NCBI RefSeq assembly: GCF_019175285.1
Contig: NC_056523.1
Location: 124,514,305 to 124,578,304 of the forward strand
Source: Sceloporus undulatus
Lineage: Eukaryota; Chordata; Lepidosauria; Squamata; Phrynosomatidae
Direction: 5' to 3'
DNA length: 64,000 nucleotides
Shown here: positions 43,781 through 55,240 of the stretch, piece after piece
How the letters are laid out: the number at the start of each line of letters is the position of its first letter
How positions within the stretch are numbered: position 1 is the stretch's first letter
Program-made: the position numbers and the translations under genes
The notes under the pieces: model-generated
What the model was told of the DNA's origin: nothing
Seen by the model: only the letters and a program-made list of their open reading frames with translations
Databases searched by the model: none

Positions 43781-45677
43781 CATAGTACATAGCAAAATAT
43801 TGATTTAGGTATCAAGAGTTAAACAAATTAACCATAAGCATGTTCTTTAAAATTACAGACTGCCTCATTTGCTTATTTCTTGGACATGTAATATTGAATA
43901 GATCCAGAAATGTAGCCTTCAAATCTCTATGAGTATTACTTTCTCCCCAAGCCCCTAACCCTATAGTGCCCATGGAGCCAGAACTTACTTGCCCAGCCTA
44001 GTTGCAAGGGTGCTCTGTTATGGGCAGATCTGGAGATTCAGTCAATAGTGCTTTTCAAGCTATACTAAGACCAGGTGATGAATGGAGCCTCGATAGACTT
44101 GCCAACCTCTCCCTCTCCCTGCTTCCCTGGCAGGACTCCTGTGTCAAGAGGGAACATGTGAAGTTTTTCTCAGCAATACAGCTCCATGAGTACAACAAAC
44201 ACTTTCCCTGCTGAATGTCTGCTTTTTGCACAGCTGTTACAAGACATGGGACAGAACCCTGCCAGAAAAAAAAGTTGACAACCCCAAAGGAAAGCCTTGG
44301 GATTTTGCCCTCATTGCCCTGGGCATATTGTGCTACAGCAGCCTGGCCTTGAACTTTCCTGCTGCCAGGCCTTGTCGTATTTAGGCTGCAGGATTCTCCT
44401 TCTTTTCCTGTCTCAGCCAGATTTTGTGGGGTGGGGGGGATGATGGAGAGGGATCTGGACCTGATGCCATTGTCTGGCTTGTCTCTTCTGACACAGCCTC
44501 TGCCTCCTTCTCCTGCGTTTTGTCCAACTGCCCCCCTCTCAACCTCCTTTCTGGGAAAGCTTCACCCTCTGTGCTCCTCCACCCCACCCTGGCCTGGCAC
44601 CGGCGCCATTCTCTCAGCCAATGTGGTACACGACTCTCCTGCCAGACTGGAATTGGCGTGTCCTTCTCGTAAATCATGCTCTGAATGGGTGTGGGCTGGG
44701 AAATACAGTTGTGTGTGTGTGTGGGGGGGGGGGAGAGTGGCAAAGCCCAGGAGTGGGCTGGGGAGTGGGGCATGGAGAAGAGAGAAGGGTCTGGAAGGCC
44801 ATTAGTAAGACAGGGAGGAAAACACTAATGGAAGAGCCTTGGGAATAGGGAAAAGGGGAGGGGGGTTGATTGAAGAGTTTAATTAAAAAGAAAGAGAAGT
44901 TGTTTCGTGTGGATTCTCTCCTGCCTCCACCCCCACCCCTGCTGCCGCTGCTCCCAGAGTCTGCAAGGGTCTGCCTTGCTGCTTTTGCCACACTGTCTAT
45001 CAATATGCAATATTAATTCTTTGAAACCTTAAACAAAAGAAGCACCTGAAGTCAATCCACACAGTTCTGCAAAGCCTGGCATTCTTCTATATCAGAGTGA
45101 TGTTTGTCTGGCATACATCTCATCGCCACCAGTGGAATGTTTCCGACTATTATGAATCTTTTGGCAACATGACACTTCTTTATAAAACACGGTGTGCAAT
45201 TGCTTGCCTTGGCACAGCAATGTATTCCTCCACATCAGAGTTAGCATGGCCCTTCAGTGATACTCCATGGTGAACTGAAAGGGTGAACCCTTAAAGAATC
45301 TATTGGAGCTACATTCCTTGGTTTATCCAATTCTTTCTAGGGATGATAGGAATTGTAGTTACAACATATCCAGGAGAACAACAGGTTGGTGAAAGTTGTT
45401 GCAAAGTGACTTCTCTGAATTGATGTTTCACTAACAGTAGATGGGACCAAATTGTAAATGGTTAAATCCCCCCCCCCCTTAATATGTGGAGGAAATGGAT
45501 AACTGGAGGGTAGATGCATGTGTGTGTCTTTAGGTTGAACATTTGAAACCAAAGATTTAAGCAACAACATTTTTACTCTATATGTCCCCCTCCCTTTACC
45601 CTGAAAACAAAGATTTTACCCTAGAACTACTAAGCTATCTCAAGTGCTTCTCAGGTGCAGGGCATTACAGCTAAGTC
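43781..45677. other. Unassigned sequence
   Basis: 1.9 kb without a recognised gene. A GT/G-rich tract lies at 44709-44732. Open frames near 44430-44800 are proline- or glycine-rich and show no domain. Confidence 0.45.
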
Positions 45678-46025
45678 TTAGGGCTCATTCCCATTTCTGT
45701 TTGCTCCAAAGCAGGATTCAGGGCAAACGATTCTCTTTCTCATTTGCACCCTCTTCTGATCCCCATTGGATCCATTCCAGGAGGAAAGAAGTGGGGCAAA
45801 CACAAATAACTCGGGGTTACTTGATACTGTTTTTTTTTTGCAGTACTTTTCACAGGTATCGATCCTGAAGCAGGTCAAATAGGTGGGAACAACAGATTGC
45901 AATCGCAGCATTCAGGAGGGAAGGGACAAATGGCAGAGGGGTGTTTACCATCCCTCCTCAGTTTATGACAGATCTACCATTTCTCCCCCCTGTCAGTGCT
46001 ACCTTTGTACTTGTTTTTTTTAAAA

Positions 46026-46123
46026 AATTAAACTGAGTGCATAGTTGATTGATCGCTTTTGCAACTACTTGCAAAGGCATGTAGTTGCTAAAGCAATCAA
46101 TCGCATATGTGCTCAGTTTAATT
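46026..46123. repeat. Internal hairpin, 43-bp arms
   Basis: Left arm 46026-46068 and right arm 46081-46123 are nearly complementary (AATTAAACTGAGTGCATAGT / CATATGTGCTCAGTTTAATT) with a 12-base loop. It lies inside the TIR element. Confidence 0.9.
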
Positions 46124-46138
46124 AAAAAAAATTGCCCT

Positions 46139-46440
46139 CCATTTCTCCCTTCCCAGGATGCCCCAGCAGTCTCCTGTTTCTCTTCCTCCCTGCTCCCAGG
46201 AGTCCCTCGTTTGCCTTGCCTTTGCTAGAGTCCTCTGTTTCTGTCCGCCTCTGCTCCCAGAAGTCCCCTGTTTATCTCCTTTCCCAGGATGTCCCAGAAG
46301 TCCCCCGTTTGCCTTGCCTTTGTCAGAGTCCTCAGTTTCTCTCCCTCCCTGCTCCCAGAAGTCCCCCATTTCTCTCTTTTTCCCAGGCCTTCTTCCCCTT
46401 CCTCCATCCCCAACTTGGGGCTTCTCTCTCCCTCCCTCCC
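46139..46440 (+). repeat. Pyrimidine-rich tandem repeat
   Basis: The block TTTCCCAGGATG.CCCAG, CGTTTGCCTTGCCTTTG, AGAGTCCTC.GTTTCT, CCTGCTCCCAGAAGTCCCC occurs about two and a half times with a period near 130. Frames reading through it are repeats, not genes. Confidence 0.8.
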
Positions 46441-46719
46441 TCCCTCTCTCCCTCCTCCAGTCCTGCCATCAAATGACTGACACCTGGAGCACATATGGGA
46501 ACAAGAATCATGCCAAAAAACTGTGGTTACTCAGGAGTAAGGTAAATCTTGTTTGTAGTGGGGATGAGGGACTTTTTGGGATCGATTTCTGACACGCAGC
46601 CAAGCCAGATCAAAAATTGAGTCATTCCTCCAATGGGAATGAGCCCTTAGAATAAATGTTTGCCATGCAGAAAGTCCTGGAGTTGGCAGGGCAGAAACCT
46701 TGCTGTCCTGAAAAACTAC

Positions 46720-47620
46720 TGCCATTTAGGGTAGACAATACTAAGTCAGAGGAGTTTATCAAACGGGACGGGAGGCTCTCAATTTCGAAAGAGAAGATAG
46801 CGAGGTCAATTCGAAAATTCATGCAATTACATGATTACTTACCACACCTTAAATTCGCTGTAATGGCCTCCCCGGATGCAACCCAAATTCTGTGTGAAGT
46901 AAGCCATCACATCAGTGGGTTTTTAATTGCGAATTGGCACCCTTGCCCATGCTCAGTGAGACTCCAGATGACTGGAGCATAGCATATTTAGGCGAGTGAG
47001 AGAGAGGAACCAAGGAACCCCACAATTTACAAAATAGGTTTGGGGGGGTGGCGGCGGCGAGAACAATGGTTGAAAAAATATGCTCTATTCACATTAAAAC
47101 GAGCATATATTCACTCTTGTCATGTTGAAACGTGAATATACAGTAATGGTTATCCAATAGCTCCTGGTCCATGCCTCTTAAATAGCAGGCAGCAGCCCCC
47201 CATCAGCAATGCTGAAGGACAAGCGGAAGCAAAATTGAAGTGGAATTGCAGTGTGGCTTCATGGGAAACCCCTTCTTCCAATTTTTTTGGGGGGTGGGGA
47301 ACTAGGATCAAAGGAGACATGTATATAATAATAATATTTATTTGTATCCCGCCTCTCCCTGTATTGGATCGAGGTACATCACACCAAACAACAGCCCACT
47401 GAGTGCAAAGTTGCCTAGGAACAGGGTTTGTTACTTTGTTAGTTCACCGAATTTACTTAACTTTGGATTGACGCATGATTGCGTTCAGAGTGCATTCAGA
47501 TTGCCAGCGATCGCGTGTGGTAACCTTTCACGCAATAACGTGAGTACGCATGATTCCATTCAGGAATTGGATTATACTTCCAATTTCAATTGTGTGATAT
47601 CGTCCAGATAGACCAACTGC
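46720..47620. other. Unclassified CpG-bearing interspersed sequence
   Basis: Words such as ATCAAACGGGACGGGAGGCT, GCGAGGTCAATTCGAAAATT, ATTAAAACGAGCATATATTC and CAGCGATCGCGTGTGGTAAC are richer in CpG than the neighbouring DNA. This suggests a younger insertion or insertions. I could not find paired ends. 47324-47385 is a LINE-type tail (TTATTTGTATCCCGCCTCTC) within it. Confidence 0.35.
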
Positions 47621-48587
47621 ATGCAGCAGTTCCCTATGACTGGTAAGCAGTTTCAAGGTCATCAGTACTACCAGGTTTGTTTTCCTTTGGATGAAAGAAT
47701 ACTGGAGACATGTTTATCTGAGCAAAAATAAATCCAATATTTTATTTATTTACAGATAAACAACAAGATCCTCTTTGAATCAAAGGGGTACCAAACAGCA
47801 ACCACCAGCAGATTCAGAGAGCAAGTGAGTTCATACATAACTGTGTCTGCTAAGGTATTTTGCTTCAAATGCTAAGGTTGGAACATCAGTTATAAAGGCT
47901 TAACATGTTTCATTCATTGTTAGTGAGCTTGGGAATCTAATCCAGTTATGTTAGCATTAGATGGGGGAAATTTCATCACATTAAGTTGCCATTATGTTAA
48001 TCATTAATGTTATCATTCAAAAAACATTGAATTGCTGGGGGAAAGGGCATATAATATTTTGGTTGATACTATTGCCTGCAAATGGCATATTTTGTTGAAA
48101 GTATTAAAGCTAAAGACATACATTAAATCAATCACAGTGCCAAAATACAATCTAAAGAACATCCCTGTAGAATTTAAAGACCATGTAAAGAACAGATTTT
48201 CACTACTAAGCCTAACTGAGCATGAACCAGAACAAGAAAAACAGGAACATTATCAGGGAAGAATGCAAAAAGACTATGGTATGTCTTAGACACAAAGAAG
48301 AATAGACTCACTGGATGACTGATGACACTCTTTAAGAAGTTAAGGGAAGATGAGAGACCAAAGTAACAGGTGAGAGAAACAGGGTCAGAATCTTGAATGC
48401 CTCTCTTTAGCAACTTCCCTGTAAGGACAAAGAGGTTTCTTATAATAATCAGTGCAAGGAAATAGAAGAACAATAAGAAGAAAACAAGAAATGCAGGACA
48501 AGAGACCTTTCCCACAAGATGTAAACAATCAAAGTGAAATTTAAACTAAAAATAGGGATGCTATATGGCCATATGGCTATATATTGG
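47621..48587. other. Unassigned AT-rich sequence
   Basis: No gene or repeat recognised. Confidence 0.5.
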
Positions 48588-48637
48588 GGAGGGATTCGGG
48601 CTATGTGGCTGTGTTCTAGAAAAATTTAATCCTGATG

Positions 48638-48668
48638 TTTCACCTGCATCTGTGGCTGGCATCTTCCG
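48638..48668 (-). ncRNA. Hammerhead-like core in PLE terminus
   Basis: Minus strand: CGGAAGA (48668-48662; consensus CTGAAGA), GCCAGCCACAGATGCAGGT stem-loop, GAAA (48641-48638), CATCAGG. Decayed relative to the consensus. Confidence 0.35.
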
Positions 48669-49625
48669 AGAATAGTGGCATGGAGGTTTGTGGGGTATAT
48701 ATACTGTGTGACCCTTTGTTAAGAGGAAGTGATTTACATGTTAATCTGTATGCTGGTCTGTTGGCAAGGCCTGGGGGGGGGGATATGCAAGGATGATTTG
48801 TGTCAATTAGTCATCCATTGTCTGCTGGGAAACCTCCCGACCCTCGGTGATGTTCATTTGCATTTTCTGAGTCTTGATTTTGAGGTTTTTCAAGACTAGT
48901 ATCTTTGTTTACTTTTCTTCTGTCCTGCTGAGGTTGTCCAAGTGGTTTTGGATTTCAATGGCTACCCTGTGCATTCTGACCTGATAGTTGTTGCCATGGT
49001 CCAGAATTTCAGTGTTTTCAAATAGCATTTTATGCCCAGGTAGGTTTATAATGTGTTCTGTTACTGCTGATTTTTTCTGGCTGGCACAGTCTGCTGTATT
49101 TGTCGTGTTCCTTGATTCACATCTGAACATTGCATTTGGTGGTCCCTATGTAGATTTGGCCATAGCTGCACGGTATGTGGTAACCTCCTGCGGCCATGAG
49201 AGGGTCTTTCCTGTGCTTCACTGAGTTTACTGGATCCATTTGCTGGATTTTCTTGGTCGGTCTGTAGATCATTTGGAGGTTCTTTTTCCATTGTCCCACT
49301 GGATGTAGCTTGTGGTGAGGCAATGTTCAAACAAGGCTGTGATGTCTTTTGGAAAATTTGTTGGATGAGTGCCATAGTGTCCATTATGGGGGCTTTGATG
49401 AATAGGGAGACCACATCAAAGCTGATGAGTTCAAGGTTGCTGAATTTTTTCTATGAAGTGAGCTGAGTCCTTGATGTAGTGGGGGGTTTGCCCTATATGG
49501 GTTTGTAATTGTGTGGCCAGAAACTTGGCCAAGTCATATGTGGGGAATCCAGTGGTGCTCACTATGGGCTGGAGTGGAATGGAATCCTTGTGGATCCTGG
49601 GAAGTCCATAGTCTTGGTGGGAGAG

Positions 49626-50748
49626 TAGGGTTGCCATATCCCACCTGGGGGCGGGACTTTCCCGGTTTGGGGCGGGGCCACACAGTCCCACCCCAGTTTG
49701 GCCCCGCCCCTGGGACTCTCCCCCCCCCGAGGCCCTGAGGCAGCTCCACCCTCCCTCCCCGTGGCTGTGTCCCACCCTCCCTGCCTCCCTGCCGCCCGGC
49801 CTGGCTCAGCCTAGAGAGCAGATCTTCAGGACACCTGCCACTCAGAGGAGGAGTTGGAGGAAAGCTGAGTCAGTGGCCATTAGGTCTGCCTTGGTTTTTT
49901 TGGGTTTTAAATTATTTTTAAAAATATAAAATACTTATTTTATTTTAGTTTATTAATTTTTATTATTGCTTGTTTTTATTTCATTAATTTTTATTATTGC
50001 TTGTTTTAGTTTATTAATTTTTATTATTGCTTGTTTTATTTCATTAAATTTTATTATTGCTTGTTTTTATTTTATTTTATTAATTTTTATTATTGCTTGT
50101 TTTTATTTTATTTCATTAATTTTTATTATTGCTTGTTTTATTTTATTTCATTAATTTTTATTATTGCTTGTTTTATTTTATTTCATTAATTTTTATTATT
50201 GCTTGTTTTTTATTTTATTACATTAATTTTTATTATTAAATATATACACCACTGCTTTGTTTTTGTTTTTTATTATTATTTTTTATTATTAAATATATGC
50301 AAGTGCATTTTCTGTGTATTTATGGTGATTTGAATGCTAACAAGTCTGCCTTTCTTGGCCAATTATAGTGGTGATGATGATGATGATGGTGGTGATATTG
50401 ATATCAACAAGCCTCTGAGGCACGGCCAATGTAACTTGCTGTGATTTTTACAAACTCATGCGCAGTGAAGAAAAACCACAGTCCCTTGCCCAAGTACACA
50501 CTTCTGAGAAGTACAGTTGAACCCGAGGGCAAGTCCATTTCTGCCATCTGTCCAGGAATAATGCCAAAATGTCCTCCATTTTGATCATGCCTAAAAAACA
50601 TGCATTTATATTAAGATGTAAAAAAAAAACCCTCAATTTTTTTGCATGTCCTCCATTTTTAAAAAAAAGTGTCCTACATTTGAAAATGTTGCCCTACATT
50701 TGTCCTACATTTGTCCCGGTTTGGAGGTCCTGACTTATGGCAACCCAA
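49626..50748 (-). mobile_element. 'AGGACA' family DNA element, 1.12 kb
   Basis: Ends are inverted: TAGGGTTGCCATA on the left, TATGGCAACCCAA on the right. TGGGAGAG(T) is repeated at both edges (49617-49625, 50749-50757). Minus strand begins GGTTGCCATAAGTCAGGACC, then CCGGGACAAATGTAGGACAA and ATGCATGTTTTTTAGGCATG. The other end is GC-rich. It contains an AT minisatellite. No transposase. The 8-9-bp duplication suggests the hAT group. Confidence 0.8.
49947..50240 (+). repeat. AT-rich minisatellite, about 8 copies of 30-36 bp
   Basis: The core TATTATTGCTTGTTTT recurs at about 49961, 49992, 50022, 50052, 50088, 50123, 50159 and 50193, with TTAATTTT and TTTATTTCA between. Length variation comes from TTTTA additions. 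Confidence 0.95.
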
Positions 50749-50853
50749 TGGGAGAGTCTCTGTTTTGCATAGACTTTGGTGTACAGTTGGCGCAAATGAG
50801 TTCTTAATCAAGGTGTTCATTTTCCTGTGATTTTGTTGGTCAGGTCTTGTTTC

Positions 50854-53800
50854 TTTTTCTTTTTTTTTAAATTTTATTAAATATTTAAAAAAATACCATT
50901 TATGTATACAAAGAAAGTGTTAAATACTAAAAAAGAGAATAAATCAAATACATTTGTTAGATTATATTCCTTATCTATGTGACACTTCCTTGTCCGCTGA
51001 ATTTCTCCAGTATTTGTTTACTTCTTATTTACTGAACTCTTATTTATACTATAATCCTGTTACCATTAATTTACAGCCTATCTTCATTGCTTCTATACCA
51101 AATTCTTCTTCATTGGAGTATTCTTTGCTTGTATCTTTCTATCTTACATATTTTACCATATATTTCTTATATTTGTTTTTAAATTAAACTTAACACTTAT
51201 AAACTACCACTAATAATCGAATATTATTTACATCATTTTCCCATTGCCAAGTTTATTTCTTCACTTCTTTCTTTTTGGATTTATTCTTTCCAGACTTCCC
51301 AGTTTTTATAAAAAATCTCCTAAAGCAATATTCTTAATCAGATATGTTAATTTATCAATTTCAAAAAAGTCCATCATTTTTAGCTGCCATTCTTCAATCG
51401 TGGGACTTTCTTCTTTTTTCCAATGTTTGGCATATATTATTCTTGCTGCTATTATTGCGTATGTTAGAATCTTCTCATTTTTCTTTTCCATTTTTATATT
51501 GTCCGTCATGTTCAGGAGATACATTTTAGCCATCAATCCCTCTTTAAAAAAAATTTTTTTTTAAAGTTCTATATGGATATTTTTCCAGAATTCCTTAGCT
51601 TTAGCGCAATTCCACCACATATGTAGGTAGCTTCCAACTTCTTTTTGACATTTCCAGCATGTGTTTTTGTTATGTTTAAACATTTTTGCTAACTTATAAG
51701 GAGTCAGATACCATCTGTACATGGATTTGTAGACGTTTTCTTTTAGTTCTACACTTATAATTTGTTTGATTTTTCTCTTCCCACTCTTCTAATTTTATTA
51801 CTTCGTTCAAGTCTTTAGCCCATTTCAACATAAAGCATGGGTCAGAAACCTGCGGCCCGCGGGCCGGATCCAGCCCGTGGAGGCTTTTTAGCTGGCCCGC
51901 GGCAGCCGCCGCCACCGCCGAATGCAGCTTTTTGCCTCTATGGGCGGCGCCATTTTTTTCTCCCAAAATGGCGGCGAAGTCTCGCGCGACCTTCCCTGTG
52001 GTCACGTGAGTGTTCGCCGCCATTTTGAAAAATAGCGGTGAAGTCTTACCTAACAAAAGCTGTTTAGCCCCAATTTGAGGAGACCCACTGAATGGTGAGT
52101 CAAGACCTTTAAGGGACCCACTGCCGCCCCAGGAGTCCCCAACCGGGGCTCCGGAGGCGGCAGCGGGCCTTTAAGGGACCCACTGCCACCCCAGGAGTCC
52201 CCAACCGGGGCTCCGGAGGCGGCAGCGGGCCTTTAGGAGGCCTCCGGCGACGGCAGGGGGTGTCTCTGAGGGGCCCGCTGCCGCCCCTGGAGTCCTCCAA
52301 GAGGCCTCCGGCGGCGGCAGGGGGTCTCTTAGAGGCCTGCTGCCGTCCCTGGAGTCCTCCAGTGCTGGCGGCCCCCACCGGCTTTTTTGCCAGCCTCTGA
52401 TGGGGCCTGGGGCCCAGTCAGGGGCCGGCAAAGAGGGGGAGGCCTCCAGCACTGGCGGCCCCCACCGGCTTTTCTGCTGGCCTCTGGCGGGGCCTGGGGC
52501 CCCGTCAGGGGCCGGCAAAGATGGGGAGGCATGGCTCCTAGAGGGTGGAAGCTCTGCCCCGGCACGCGGCCCCGCCCCTCGAGGGTGGAAGCTCCACCCC
52601 CGGCGTGCGGCACCGACCCCGGAGGGTGGAAGCTCCACCGCCGGCCCCCCAGTCGCCTGAGGGAAAGCTACCCGGCCCTCGGCTCAAAAAGGTTGCCTAC
52701 CCCTGACATAAAGTCTTTAATTATTTCGCCTTCCAATTCAAATTCAGATATTAGTTTATATAACTCTCTCCAAATTTTTCCATAATTGTTTCCAAACAGC
52801 TCCGTACTTTTTGTTTTTATATTGATGCCTAATTATTTCACCATTTTTAAAATTTGAAAACCAGTTTTTTCTTTCAATTGATATACTTCCTCTTTAGTCA
52901 GATTCATTGTTAACACTGCTGTTTTTTCTTTGTTAATTTTATATCTGGCCATCTTACCAAATTTATCTAATATATTCATCAATGTTTCATTGTATTCAGT
53001 CGGGTTTGATATTGTTAAAACTTAGTCGTCCGCATAGGCTCTCAGCTTATATTCATCTCTGTTCAATTTATATCCTTCTATAAGTTGACTTTCTCTAATA
53101 TAATTTAACAAAATTTCCAAAAATTAATATAAATAAAAGCGGAGAGAGTGGACAGCCTTGCCTCACGCCTCTATAAATTGTACACAGCTCTGTTCTTTCT
53201 CCATTGATCCATCCTCTTGCTTCCTGTTTATTATAGATTGTCTCTATCCAATTCTGAAATTTATCTCCAACTTCCAATTTTTTTATTAATTCAAACATAA
53301 ATTGCCAATAAACATTGTCAAATGCTTTTTCCGCATCAATAAAGATCATTACTAACTTTTTATCAATCTTTTTTTCATTAATTTCAATTAGATTTATCAA
53401 ATTTCTTATATTGTTTGTAATCATTCTATTTGGTTAGAAGCTGGATTGAACTATATTAATCCAATTTACCAACACTTTTTTTAATCGTCCAGCCAATATA
53501 GACATAAATAATTTATCATCGGTATTCAGCAGAGCTATTGGTCTATAATTCAATTTTAAGGTTGGGTCCTTTCCTTCCTTTGGTATCAGTGTTATATCTG
53601 ACTGTATCTATGACTGCGGTATATTTCCCTTCTTGGTTTCATTCATAATCTTTTATGTGGTCCTGGCATCTTTTGTAATATTCATTCAAGAAACCATCCG
53701 GCCCCGGGGATTTCCCTATTTTACTTTTTTTTATTGCCTCTAATAATTCCTGTAATGTAATTGGTCGATTCAATATTTCTATCTGTTCTTCTGTTAATCT

Positions 53801-54824
53801 TTTTAATTTCTGGGAGTCCAAATAATTTTTAATTTTAGTGATATTTATTTTCGGCTCTTTAAACAGTTCCGAAAAGTACCATACAAATATTTTTAATCAT
53901 ATTCTGATTCGTAATTAGCCTTTCACCATCTTTAATTCCTGCAATGGTCCTTTTTTGCTTTTTCTTTTCTAATTTGATAGGCCAATAGTTTTCCCATTTT
54001 GTTTGCCGATTCGAAATATTTTTGCTTTAGAAATTTCAGCTTTTTCCCCATCTCTTCCACTAATAATATTGATACTTGTTTTTGTAGATACAGTATTTAA
54101 TTTCTTGTAGGATTTCTCTGTTCTTTGGATTCTTTTTTAAAACCTCTTCCCTTATTTTTAATTCCATATTTAATTTTCCCAATTTTTCCTCTCTCTTTTT
54201 TTATTTCTGATACCTTTTTTATCATCCACCCTTTCACTACAGCTTTATGCACATCCCAAACAGTTTGTATTGACATACGTTTATTTAAATTTTCTTCAAA
54301 ATATCTATCAATCACCATATTTAACTCTTTAACCAATTCCTCATCTTGTAGTAACTTTACATTTAACTTCCAGTTGTACTCATACTTTCTTCCAACATTT
54401 AAATTTAATTGTACTGGACTATGATCAGACAGAATTCTAGGTAAGATTTTTACTTCTTGAATATTAGCACTTAAGTGTTTTGAAATCAGTATCATGTCTA
54501 TCCTTGACCACGTTTTGTGGGGATTGGAAAAAAACGTATAGTCTTTACTATTCCCATATTTTGTTCTCCAAACATCTTCACAGTCTTGTTGTAGGAGTTT
54601 AGATTTTAAATTTTTATAGAATTTATTCCTATTTTCTAGAGGACCATATATTCCAGCTATCAATATTTTCTGGCCTTTATTTATCAATTCAATTATTTCA
54701 TAATTTCCCTCATTATCTCGATATATTTCTTTTACATCATATTTTGAATTTTACATAAAGCACTACTCCTTTTTTTTAAAAAAAATTTAGAGTTTGCTGA
54801 AAAGAACTGGCCTAATTAAGCCGA
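50854..54824 (-). mobile_element. L1-clade LINE, 5'-truncated, split by an hAT
   Basis: A 14-bp duplication TCAGGTCTTGTTTC flanks it (50840-50853, 54825-54838), and a poly(T)-rich tract at the low end is the 3' poly(A). Minus strand: endonuclease domain about 54687-54097 (LIAGIYGPLENRNKFYKNLK, WSRIDMILIS, SDHSPVQLNL); RT about 53821-53020 (KSPGPDGFLNEYYK, MIFIDAEKAFDNVYWQFMFE, RGVRQGCPLSPLLF, then AYADD followed by a stop near 53023); C-terminal part with WKCQKEVGSYLHMWWNCAKA (Cys-rich) and HWKKEESPTIEEWQLKMMDF. ORF1 is absent. Stops and frame changes show it is dead. The hAT at 51836-52705 lies between RT and the C-terminal part. Confidence 0.9.
51836..52705. mobile_element. hAT-type non-autonomous element with GC-rich repeats, 870 bp
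   Basis: Ends CATGGGTCAGAAACCTGCGG and (complement) CAGGGGTAGGCAACCTTTTT. The 8-bp duplication ACATAAAG is exact on both sides (51828-51835, 52706-52713). It is the same family as 27535-27906. The interior is GC-rich with tandem units (GGGACCCACTGCC.CCCCAGGAGTCCCCAACC twice; CTCCAG.GCTGGCGGCCCCCACCGGCTTTT twice; GAGGGTGGAAGCTC about three times). Long proline/arginine/glycine frames here are repeat artefacts. Confidence 0.9.
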
Positions 54825-55240
54825 TCAGGTCTTGTTTCAGCTTGTTGTATATTGCAGGATCCAGGAGTTCCTTGATTTTTTGTTTGTATTGTTCTGTTTT
54901 CATTATTTCTGTAGCATTGCCTTTGTCTGCTGGAAGAATTATGATTTCTGGGTCTGAACTGAGATCCTTGATGTTTTTCTTTCTTTTTTGGTTATGTTGC
55001 TGGGTGGTGGTTTTGCTTTATTCCGAATCCATAGTGTTTCTCCTCTTATCTCTTCTGCTTCCTCCTCCTCTGGGAGATGGTGGAGGGCAGATTCAACATG
55101 GGCAATGATGTCTTCAACTGGGATTCTGGTGATGGTAATGGAAAAATTACCTCCTTTGGCCAGGGAGGTAATTTGGATGTTTCTTCTTTTGAAAGTTGCT
55201 GCTCTTTCAGATTGATGATGTGTTTAGATTGTTGATGTGA

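Larger units (their letters stand above)
45681..46646. mobile_element. TIR element flanked by TTA (Harbinger-like), 966 bp
   Basis: Ends GGGCTCATTCCCATT and (complement) GGGCTCATTCCCATTG form terminal inverted repeats. TTA lies on both sides (45678-45680, 46647-46649). The interior holds a 43-bp-arm hairpin and a pyrimidine-rich tandem repeat. No transposase, so non-autonomous. The 3-bp TTA duplication points to PIF/Harbinger. Confidence 0.85.
48588..55240 (-). mobile_element. Penelope-like element split by two insertions
   Basis: Minus-strand PLE in three blocks. 54839-55240 has the N-terminal RT approach (PEIIILPADKGNATEIMKTE, QYKQKIKELLDPAIYNKLK in one frame). 50749-50853 continues it. 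48588-49625 holds YGLPRIHKDSIPLQPIVSTT, AKFLATQLQTHIGQTPHYIK, a GIY-YIG block (GGYHIPCSYGQIYIGTTKCN) and the 3' terminus. It is separated by the element at 49626-50748 and by the L1 at 50854-54824. Shorter internally than the copy at 3931-5560. Not functional. Confidence 0.85.

Noticed and set aside
49947-50240. CRISPR-like or satellite array
   Set aside because: Direct AT-rich tandem repeat with no spacers.
51900-52680. CpG island promoter of a host gene
   Set aside because: The GC-rich block lies wholly inside an hAT element with an exact target duplication and contains tandem repeats.
54097-54687. 196-codon minus-strand frame
   Set aside because: It is the L1 endonuclease region (SDHSPVQLNL, WSRIDMILIS), not a host gene.
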